Shown here: piece after piece, positions 24,882-31,309 of the stretch | How the letters are laid out: the number at the start of each line of letters is the position of its first letter | How positions within the stretch are numbered: the first letter of the stretch is position 1 | Source of the DNA: an uncultured Prevotella sp. | GTDB taxonomy: Bacteria > Bacteroidota > Bacteroidia > Bacteroidales > Bacteroidaceae | NCBI GenBank assembly: GCA_945830345.1 | Contig: CALZYS010000015.1 | Coordinates: 1-33,101, forward strand | DNA length: 33,101 nucleotides | Direction: 5' to 3' | Program-made: the position numbers and the translations under genes | The notes under the pieces: generated by a model | What the model saw: only the letters and a program-made list of their open reading frames with translations | What the model was told of the DNA's origin: nothing | Databases searched by the model: none

Positions 24882-25907
24882 TCACTTTATGCCCCTTTCA
24901 TTTAATGCTTTTGTGTATCTTGCAGCGTTTTGCAGGTGTTCCTGATAGGTTCGGGCGAAGTTGTGCGTACCCGAGAAGTCCTCCTTGGCGCACATATACA
25001 GATAGTCGTGCTCCACGTGATTGAGCACGGCATCGATACCTGCTATCGATGCAATCTTGATAGGACCAGGAGGCAGACCCTCATAGCGATAAGTGTTGTA
25101 TGGACTGTCGATATGCAGTAGCTTGTTGTATATGCGTCTTAGGGCAAAGTCCTTGAGTGCAAACTTGATTGTGGGGTCGGCCTGCAACGGCATTCCCGCC
25201 TTGAGTCGGTTGTAGTACATACCGGCAATCATGGGTTTCTCGCCATTGTTGGCTGTTTCCTCGTCGATGATCGAAGCCATGGTCGCCACCTCCACGGGAG
25301 TCATTCCCATTGCCTCAGCCTTACCACGTCGTTCGGCGTTCCAGAACTTGTGGTTTTCCTTCTCCATGCGTTCCATCAGTCGGTCGAGTCCCACGTTCCA
25401 ATATATGTCGTATGTATTTGGCACAAATAGTGCGGCCACGGTGGCAGTATCATATCCCCAACGGGCACAGTAGGCCGAGTCAGACAGTTGGGTGGCCACG
25501 TTGGCACTGTCGAGCATGAGTTTGCGTGCCAATACACCTGCAAGTCGGTCGATGGTGCGCGCTTCTGGTATGGTGAGACTTATCGGAGTCTGCTGCCCGT
25601 TCTTCAGATGGCGGAACACTACCAGTGCTCCCTCTCCTGGACGTATGGCATAGCGTCCCGTGCGGATATTGTCAGCATATCCGCTATGACGAGCCAAAGT
25701 GGAGAAGCCCGACATCGGTATGGCGTTGGCTATGGGCTGTATTTTTGCAAATACAGAGTCTTGCGTGTCGTCGGAATCTATATACACATATTCCGTCTTT
25801 TCAGATTTTGACAGACCGGAGAAAAGATAACAATAGGTAAAACCAGCTATTAGCAATACCACGGCTACAGAGCCCCATAGGTATATCTTTGCGTTAATCT
25901 TTTTCAT
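24882..25907 (-). CDS. mltG: endolytic murein transglycosylase MltG (YceG-like)
   Basis: Inner-membrane lytic transglycosylase that cuts nascent glycan strands, acting as a terminator of peptidoglycan elongation. The ATG at 25907-25905 is chosen because MKKINAKIYLWGSVAVVLLI gives a short cytosolic end and one membrane helix (10-29); the frame is open further upstream but reads as non-family sequence. The 341-residue length matches E. coli MltG (340). A LysM-like region spans about 40-110, and the catalytic domain has VPNTYDIYW, MASIIDEET (209-217), MYYNRLKAGMPLQADPT and SPYNTYRYEGLPPGPI. Where many homologues have EKET, this has DEET; the second Glu is kept. Confidence 0.95.
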   Translation of the reverse strand: MKKINAKIYLWGSVAVVLLIAGFTYCYLFSGLSKSEKTEYVYIDSDDTQDSVFAKIQPIANAIPMSGFSTLARHSGYADNIRTGRYAIRPGEGALVVFRHLKNGQQTPISLTIPEARTIDRLAGVLARKLMLDSANVATQLSDSAYCARWGYDTATVAALFVPNTYDIYWNVGLDRLMERMEKENHKFWNAERRGKAEAMGMTPVEVATMASIIDEETANNGEKPMIAGMYYNRLKAGMPLQADPTIKFALKDFALRRIYNKLLHIDSPYNTYRYEGLPPGPIKIASIAGIDAVLNHVEHDYLYMCAKEDFSGTHNFARTYQEHLQNAARYTKALNERGIK

Positions 25908-25948
25908 TTTTATCCTTGTTTTATTGCTTATGTTTCTTAATTTCGCGG

Positions 25949-25956
25949 CAAAGTTA
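25949..25956 (-). promoter_or_regulatory. -7 box of the mltG promoter
   Basis: The minus strand reads TAACTTTG, 41 bp before the mltG start. No convincing TTTG is seen at the usual upstream distance, so the call is weaker than the others. Confidence 0.5.
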
Positions 25957-25997
25957 CCGCTTTTTTGTGAATAAAGGAAATATTTCGGCATTTTTAT

Positions 25998-26028
25998 TTT
26001 GTATTTAATGAACTTTTTAATACCTTTG
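25998..26028 (+). promoter_or_regulatory. promoter of malQ
   Basis: TTTG (25998-26001) and TACCTTTG (26021-26028) are 19 bp apart; the malQ ATG follows at 26080. It is divergent from mltG. Confidence 0.75.
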
Positions 26029-26079
26029 CAGTGAAAAGCTGCATTGATAGAGCGGTTAACATAAAAAAAAGACAAAAAT

Positions 26080-28773
26080 ATGAAATTGAATTTCTCGGTC
26101 AACTATCGCACGGCTTGGGGCGAAAGTGTAAACGTGGTGATCGACTACGTTTGTTCCGACGGTGCGAGAAAAAGACAAAACATACGAATGACAACACAGG
26201 ACGGCGAGAACTGGGCAATGGAGACTGCCATCGTGGAATCGCGCCACAAGGGTATAACCCAATTCGCCTATCACTACCAGATTGAAGCCGAAGACGGATA
26301 TGTGTTGAGACGCGAGTGGACTCTCGTACCCCGTCTGATAGCCTGTGCCTATGGTCATGACTACCGCATGGACGACCAGTGGCGTGCCACACCGCTGGTC
26401 AACCATCTTTTCTCCGCAGCCTACCTGACTGCCGAGGGTAAGGACGAGGATAAGGAGAAAGCCGTTGCCCTGCCTACTTTCCGCCGCACGGCAGTGTTCC
26501 GAATTATGGCACCACAATTAGAATGCGGCAAGTCGGTGGCTCTTTGCGGCAATCATCCCGCCTTGGGGTCGTGGTCGCCATCGCGATATGTACCCATGCA
26601 GTATGCAGGTCAGTCGGTTTGGACTGTGGCCATCAATGTCGAAGTGATGCACGAGTCTCTTGAATATAAATATGTCGTTGTGGATGACAAGACGCACGGT
26701 TTGGAGGATTGGGAAGAGGGTGACAACCGCTTCGTTGATTTCGACCGCATGCCCGATGGTGAGGTTAGGGTGCTCGATGGAGGCATGATGCGCAAGAGGG
26801 AGAAACTGTGGAAGGCAGCCGGAGTGGTATTGCCTGTATTTGCCTTGCGCAGTGAGAAATCCTGTGGAGTGGGCGATTTTGGCGATCTTAGGCTGTTGGT
26901 GGATTGGGCTTCCGCCAATAATATGAGAATCATACAGTTGCTGCCGGTCAACGACACTACTATGCAGCACAATTGGAGCGACTCTTATCCCTATAACACC
27001 ATCTCCGTAAATGCCCTTCATCCCCAATATGTCAACATCGATGAGGCAGGACGACTTGCCAATGAGGGGTCGATGCTCGACTACAACCGCCGACGCTCCG
27101 AACTCAACAATCTCTCATATACCGACTATGAGGCTGTTGAGAAGGTGAAGACGCGATATATGCGCGAACTTTATACCGACAATGAGGAGAAATTACGCAG
27201 CAACGAGGATTTCATAAAATTCAAGAAAGACAATGAAGACTGGCTTTTGCCATACGCCGCCTTCTGTATCCTTCGCGACAAATATCACACGGCACGATTC
27301 ACCGACTGGAAAGAGGATGCAGTATATAACCGTCGTAGAGTGGAGACGTTGGTGAAACAACGTGAGGCCGACTTTATCTGTTGGGTACAATTTGTATTGC
27401 ATCAACAGTTGAAGAAAGCTGCAGAATATGCTCGCACTAAGAATGTTACGCTTATGGCGGATATTCCTATCGGTATCAGTGCCGACAGTGTGGAGGCATG
27501 GAGCGAGGGAGCATTGTTCAATCTCGACATGCAGTCGGGTTCAATGCCCGACAAGGGAAATTCGCAAGGACAAAATTGGTGCTTTCCAACATATAACTGG
27601 GACGCCATGATGCGCGACGGATGCCGATGGTGGCAGAAGCGCTTGCAGCGGATGGAGCAGTATTTCGGTGCGGTGCGTATCGACCATGTGCTCGGATTCT
27701 TCCGCATTTGGGAGATACCACGCTCGTCGGTCGATGCATTGCTCGGTCATTTCTCTCCCTCGATGCCTTTGTCGCCCAACGATATCAATGCCCGCGGACT
27801 CACCTTCCGTCATGAGTTTATGACCCGCCCGTTCATCAACTGGCGAGTGTTGACCAAGACGTTCGGCATACATGCTGAATATGTGCGCAACACATATCTG
27901 AATGAAAAAGGCTACGGCCTCTATGACATCAAGGCGGAGTTTGACACCCAGCGCAAGATATATGACGCTTTCAACAACCGAAACGACGAGAACAGCGTTT
28001 GGATACGCGACGGACTTTGCCGCCTCGTGGCTAATGTCCTTTTTGTCGAGGACAGCAGATGGCCCAATATGTTCCATCCCCGTGTACAGGCCTACAACGC
28101 TCCTGTTTTTGAGGCTCTCACTTATGAGGAGCGACAGGCATATATGTCAATCTACAACGAATATTTCTATGAGAGGCATAATGAGATGTGGGGGACATTG
28201 GCATATCGCAAACTTGCCATGGTTCTCGAGCGCACCAACATGCTTGTCACTGCCGAAGACCTCGGTGTGTTGCCCGAATGTGTGCAACCTACGCTCGACT
28301 CCCTCCGCATTCTCACCCTTGAGGTGCAGACCATGCCCAAGCAGCATGGTTTGGAGTTTGCCCATCTTGAGGCTAATCCCTATCTCAGTGTGGCTACCAT
28401 CTCCACCCACGACATGGCGCCCATGCGACTTTGGTGGCAAGAGCGCCCCGAGGCAGTGCAACATTATTATAAGCACAGGTTGCAGAAAGAGGGTAGGGTT
28501 CCAGCCGAACTCACCACTACATTGGCAGAGGAAATCGTAACGCGGCATCTTTATTCACCCTCGATGCTTTGTCTGTTGTCTCTACAAGATTGGCTTGCCG
28601 TGGATGCTGCAACGCGCAATCCCGACCCTCGCTCTGAGCGCATCAATATCCCTGGCGACAGCTATAACCGATGGTCATATCGTATGCATGTCAGCATCGA
28701 ACAATTATTGGCAGCCGAACCGCTTAACAAGAAATTGAAAACAATGATTGAAAGAAGTAAAAGAAATGTATAA
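26080..28773 (+). CDS. malQ: 4-alpha-glucanotransferase, DPE2-like, with two N-terminal starch-binding domains
   Basis: GH77 amylomaltase that transfers alpha-1,4-glucan segments between maltodextrins, releasing glucose. The 897-residue protein is far longer than typical MalQ (about 500-700). Two CBM20-like domains lie at about 1-95 and 125-235 (VFRIMAPQLECGKSVALCGN; LGSWSPSRYVPM). GH77 starts near 247 (GVVLPVFALRSEKSCGVGDF). The catalytic residues are D535 (VRIDHVLGFFRIWEIP), E726 (TAEDLGVLP) and D778 (STHDM). The gap between D535 and E726 is 191 residues, against about 47 in Thermus amylomaltase, so roughly 145 residues are inserted there. This domain plan is that of plant DPE2. It is probably cytoplasmic (no signal peptide), and its end overlaps the phosphatase gene by 8 nt. 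Confidence 0.95.
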   Translation: MKLNFSVNYRTAWGESVNVVIDYVCSDGARKRQNIRMTTQDGENWAMETAIVESRHKGITQFAYHYQIEAEDGYVLRREWTLVPRLIACAYGHDYRMDDQWRATPLVNHLFSAAYLTAEGKDEDKEKAVALPTFRRTAVFRIMAPQLECGKSVALCGNHPALGSWSPSRYVPMQYAGQSVWTVAINVEVMHESLEYKYVVVDDKTHGLEDWEEGDNRFVDFDRMPDGEVRVLDGGMMRKREKLWKAAGVVLPVFALRSEKSCGVGDFGDLRLLVDWASANNMRIIQLLPVNDTTMQHNWSDSYPYNTISVNALHPQYVNIDEAGRLANEGSMLDYNRRRSELNNLSYTDYEAVEKVKTRYMRELYTDNEEKLRSNEDFIKFKKDNEDWLLPYAAFCILRDKYHTARFTDWKEDAVYNRRRVETLVKQREADFICWVQFVLHQQLKKAAEYARTKNVTLMADIPIGISADSVEAWSEGALFNLDMQSGSMPDKGNSQGQNWCFPTYNWDAMMRDGCRWWQKRLQRMEQYFGAVRIDHVLGFFRIWEIPRSSVDALLGHFSPSMPLSPNDINARGLTFRHEFMTRPFINWRVLTKTFGIHAEYVRNTYLNEKGYGLYDIKAEFDTQRKIYDAFNNRNDENSVWIRDGLCRLVANVLFVEDSRWPNMFHPRVQAYNAPVFEALTYEERQAYMSIYNEYFYERHNEMWGTLAYRKLAMVLERTNMLVTAEDLGVLPECVQPTLDSLRILTLEVQTMPKQHGLEFAHLEANPYLSVATISTHDMAPMRLWWQERPEAVQHYYKHRLQKEGRVPAELTTTLAEEIVTRHLYSPSMLCLLSLQDWLAVDAATRNPDPRSERINIPGDSYNRWSYRMHVSIEQLLAAEPLNKKLKTMIERSKRNV

Positions 28774-29410
28774 AACATATATATTCGACTTGGACGGCAC
28801 GTTGCTCAACACACTTGGCGACCTTGCCGCAAGCACCAACTATGCCTTGCGGCAGTTTGGCATGCCCGAACATTCTGTTGACGACGTGCGTAGGTTTGTG
28901 GGCAATGGTGTGGGTAAACTGATAGAGAGGGCGATACCTATGGGATTGGATAATCCTGAATATGAGAATGTGCTTGCCACATTCCGTCAGCACTATATGC
29001 TCCACTCGCTCGATACCACAGAACCATATCCCGGAATACAGGAATTGCTAAGCACTCTCCACTCTGAGGGCTGCAATGTGGCTGTGGTAAGTAATAAATT
29101 TTACAATGCCACTGTCGAGTTGTGCCGTCATTTCTTTGCCGACACAGTCGAGGTGGCTATTGGCGAGAGACAGGATATCCGCCGCAAACCAGCTCCCGAC
29201 ACTGTCTTCGAGGCAATGAGGCATTTGGGGGTTACTGCCGAGGGAGCGGTGTATGTAGGCGACAGCGAGGTGGATGTAGCCACGGCACGCAATTCTGCCA
29301 TTCCGTGCATCAGTGTGCTTTGGGGATTTCGCGACAAGGATTTTCTTGTAGAGCATGGTGCTACAACATTCGTAAATACACCGGAAGAGATATTGAGAAT
29401 AAGGAATTAG
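28766..29410 (+). CDS. HAD-superfamily phosphatase (phosphoglycolate phosphatase-like)
   Basis: A 214-residue HAD hydrolase. Motif I is FDLDGTLLNT with D8 and D10; motif II is S109 in VAVVSNK; motif III is K141 in RRKPAPD; motif IV is GDSEVD (165-170). A helical cap of the Gph/PGMB type lies at about 18-85. The ATG at 28766 overlaps the end of malQ by 8 nt; an upstream TTG in frame would only add six residues that do not fit the family. Candidates are phosphoglycolate phosphatase or beta-phosphoglucomutase-like, and the coupling to malQ makes a sugar phosphate attractive but unproven. The stop TAG and the last residues are supplied by the first unit of a heptamer array. Confidence 0.93.
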   Translation: MYKTYIFDLDGTLLNTLGDLAASTNYALRQFGMPEHSVDDVRRFVGNGVGKLIERAIPMGLDNPEYENVLATFRQHYMLHSLDTTEPYPGIQELLSTLHSEGCNVAVVSNKFYNATVELCRHFFADTVEVAIGERQDIRRKPAPDTVFEAMRHLGVTAEGAVYVGDSEVDVATARNSAIPCISVLWGFRDKDFLVEHGATTFVNTPEEILRIRN

Positions 29411-29430
29411 GGATTAGGAATTAGGAATTG
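29403..29430 (+). repeat. heptamer array 3' of the HAD phosphatase gene
   Basis: Four units: GGAATTA, GGGATTA, GGAATTA, GGAATTG. The gene's stop is the TAG at 29408-29410 formed by the first two units. TAGs at 29408, 29415 and 29422 cover all three frames. A further 10-bp pair, TGCTAATCTG and TGCTAATCAG, follows at 29434-29453. Confidence 0.85.
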
Positions 29431-29495
29431 CTATGCTAATCTGTGCTAATCAGTGGGCAAAGAATGCTAAATTATGCAAATAATATCAAAGTATC

Positions 29496-29527
29496 CTTGG
29501 AGGTTTGGTTTTTTTGCCGTATCTTTG
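29496..29527 (+). promoter_or_regulatory. promoter of the MORN-repeat gene
   Basis: CTTG (29496-29499) and TATCTTTG (29520-29527) with a 20-bp spacer, 27 nt before the start codon. Confidence 0.7.
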
Positions 29528-29554
29528 TGGCATAAATAACTTTTTATTATAGAA

Positions 29555-30679
29555 ATGAATTATAAACAAATCATATTATCAGTCTTATTGGCTTGTACAA
29601 CATCACATCTATCTGCCCAGAAAATCACCCTTGGCAACGCTACTACTGCCGATGGTGGTCAGTATAAGGGCGAACTTGTGTCAGGCAAGCCGCAAGGCAA
29701 GGGAAAGGCTACATATAAAAACGGCAACTGGTATGAGGGCGAGTTTGTCAAAAGCAAACGCCAGGGTTATGGCACCTACACCTTCTACGACGGCGAGAAA
29801 TACGAGGGCCAGTGGTTCCAGGATCATCAGCATGGAAAGGGCACGTATTACTTTGCCAACAACAATAAGTACGTAGGTCTGTGGTATCGCGACTACCAGC
29901 AAGGCACAGGCACCATGTATTATTATAATGGTGACAAGTATGAGGGCTCGTGGAAACAGGACAAGCGCAACGGACAGGGCGTATATACCTTTGCCGGCGG
30001 AGCCTACTACAAAGGAGCATGGCTCAACGACAAGAAAAACGGACAGGGCGTCTTCGATTGGGGCGACGGTTCGCGATATGAGGGCAACTGGCTCGAAAAC
30101 CAGCGTTCGGGCAAGGGTACGTTTCATTATGCCGACGGCGATGTGTATGTGGGTCAATGGAAGAATGACATACAGAACGGAAGGGGAATATATAAGTTTA
30201 AGAATGGTGATGTATATGAGGGCGACTACGTTCAGGGCGAGCGCACAGGCACCGGTATATTCAAGTTTGCCAATGGCGACAAGTATTCCGGACAGTTCCG
30301 CGATGGCGACAAGTCGGGACAGGGCACTCTCACATGGAAGAACGGCGACGTATATACTGGCGGTTGGAAGGAAGACCGACAGGACGGACAGGGCAAGTTG
30401 GTGATGAAGAACGGTGATGTGTATGAAGGCCAGTGGAAGGGCGGCAAGCTCAATGGTCAGTGTATCATCCACTATGCCGACGGATCTAAGTTCAAGGGAC
30501 AGTTTAAGAACGACCTACGTCATGGTCCTGCCATCGAGGAAGACAAGGACGGCAAGCGCTTTGAGGGCAGCTATGTTGACAATAAGCGCGACGGCGAGTT
30601 TGTCGAGAAAGACCGCAATGGCAACATCACTGCCAAGGGCACTTACTCCGCAGGCTGGCGAACCGTCAAGAAGAATTAA
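29555..30679 (+). CDS. exported MORN-repeat protein
   Basis: A 374-residue protein built almost wholly of MORN motifs, which form a beta-hairpin solenoid. An N-terminal signal peptide is visible (MNYKQIILSVLLACTTSHLSA, then QK), so it should leave the cytoplasm; a cysteine at 15 makes a lipoprotein form conceivable, but the lipobox is poor. From about residue 37 I count 14 repeats of 23 residues with the pattern YxGxWxxxxxxGxGxxxxxxGxx, ending in a partial unit and a basic tail. MORN proteins bind other proteins, lipids or act as scaffolds; no enzymatic residues are seen. It has its own promoter and lies between the malQ and glgB parts of the locus. Function is unknown. Confidence 0.93.
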   Translation: MNYKQIILSVLLACTTSHLSAQKITLGNATTADGGQYKGELVSGKPQGKGKATYKNGNWYEGEFVKSKRQGYGTYTFYDGEKYEGQWFQDHQHGKGTYYFANNNKYVGLWYRDYQQGTGTMYYYNGDKYEGSWKQDKRNGQGVYTFAGGAYYKGAWLNDKKNGQGVFDWGDGSRYEGNWLENQRSGKGTFHYADGDVYVGQWKNDIQNGRGIYKFKNGDVYEGDYVQGERTGTGIFKFANGDKYSGQFRDGDKSGQGTLTWKNGDVYTGGWKEDRQDGQGKLVMKNGDVYEGQWKGGKLNGQCIIHYADGSKFKGQFKNDLRHGPAIEEDKDGKRFEGSYVDNKRDGEFVEKDRNGNITAKGTYSAGWRTVKKN

Positions 30680-30681
30680 AA

Positions 30682-30819
30682 ATGTTGTAAGACTGGTTAT
30701 TACTATTGTCCTTTATCTCCTTGAGCGACCATAGGGAGCGATAACTTCTTATAACCCCTTTTAACTACTAAAAGTTGAACAAATGCGAAACGTAAATTAT
30801 AAATTAAAGATATACGGTT
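30682..30819 (+). repeat. dispersed intergenic element, copy 2 (leader of yhcH-like gene)
   Basis: The second copy of the element at 3715-3851. It starts 2 nt after the MORN stop and ends at the next start codon. It keeps the hairpin (30717-30738, loop AGCGACCA), the 10-bp units TAACTTCTTA/TAACCCCTTT/TAACTACTAA (30742-30771) and one AATTAAAG (30802-30809), 10 nt before the ATG as in copy 1. Confidence 0.8.
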
Positions 30820-31266
30820 ATGATAATAGATTCATTAGAGAAATTGAGTTACTATTCAGTAATCAATCCATTATTTGAAGAAGTGTTGGCTTTCATAGCC
30901 AACAACGACCTCGACCAACTGAGCGAGGGCAAGCATGTGATTAAGGGTGATGACCTCTTCGTGAATATTGCCGTGGCTAAGGGCAAGACCAAAGAGGAGG
31001 CAGTGCTCGAAACTCACGACGAGATGATCGACATTCAGATACCCCTGTCGTGCAGTGAAACCTATGGCTATACTCCCCGTGCCGAACTGCCCGAGGGAGA
31101 ATACAATACCGAGAAGGATATAACCAAGTTGCCCGGAGTTACCTCTCAGCAGTATGTCACATGCCATCCGGGAATGTTTGCCATCTTCTTCCCACAGGAC
31201 GGACATGCTCCCTGCATCTCCAACGAGAAGGAGATTCGCAAGGCGATATTTAAGGTTAAGAATTAG
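30820..31266 (+). CDS. YhcH/YjgK/YiaL family protein
   Basis: A 148-residue protein of the family related to the beta-galactosidase beta subunit (EbgC) and YiaL/YjgK. Family members have a small cupin-like barrel, and some act on or help anomerise sugars such as sialic acid or 2,3-diketogulonate derivatives; the substrate here is unknown. Conserved metal-site-like motifs are present: LETHDEMIDIQIPL (about 63-76) and FFPQDGHAPC (about 124-133). The gene opens directly after the 137-bp element and its stop TAG is part of a heptamer array. glgB follows 43 bp later, probably in the same transcript since I see no promoter between them. Confidence 0.92.
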   Translation: MIIDSLEKLSYYSVINPLFEEVLAFIANNDLDQLSEGKHVIKGDDLFVNIAVAKGKTKEEAVLETHDEMIDIQIPLSCSETYGYTPRAELPEGEYNTEKDITKLPGVTSQQYVTCHPGMFAIFFPQDGHAPCISNEKEIRKAIFKVKN

Positions 31267-31286
31267 AAATTAGGGATTAGGAATTA
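31259..31286 (+). repeat. heptamer array 3' of the yhcH-like gene
   Basis: Four units: AGAATTA, GAAATTA, GGGATTA, GGAATTA. The gene stop (31264-31266) is the first TAG; TAGs at 31264, 31271 and 31278 fall in all three frames. Confidence 0.85.
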
Positions 31287-31309
31287 ATAACTAATAATTT
31301 TTATCTGAT

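Noticed and set aside
25908..26102. 65-residue N-terminal extension of MltG
   Set aside because: The extension is low-complexity, crosses the -7 box at 25949-25956 and the malQ promoter region, and would displace the membrane anchor.
28748..28765. Upstream TTG start for the HAD phosphatase
   Set aside because: The ATG at 28766 gives the family-like MYKTYIFDLDGT, and the extra six residues have no support.
29681..30472. 263-codon open frame on the minus strand inside the MORN gene
   Set aside because: It is an antisense shadow created by the regular codon pattern of the MORN repeats. It has no promoter, and its Leu/Val/Ile-rich product mirrors repeat codons.
29660..30600. 69-bp periodicity as a DNA satellite or CRISPR array
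   Set aside because: The period is exactly 23 codons, in frame throughout, and reflects MORN motifs; nucleotide identity between units is modest.
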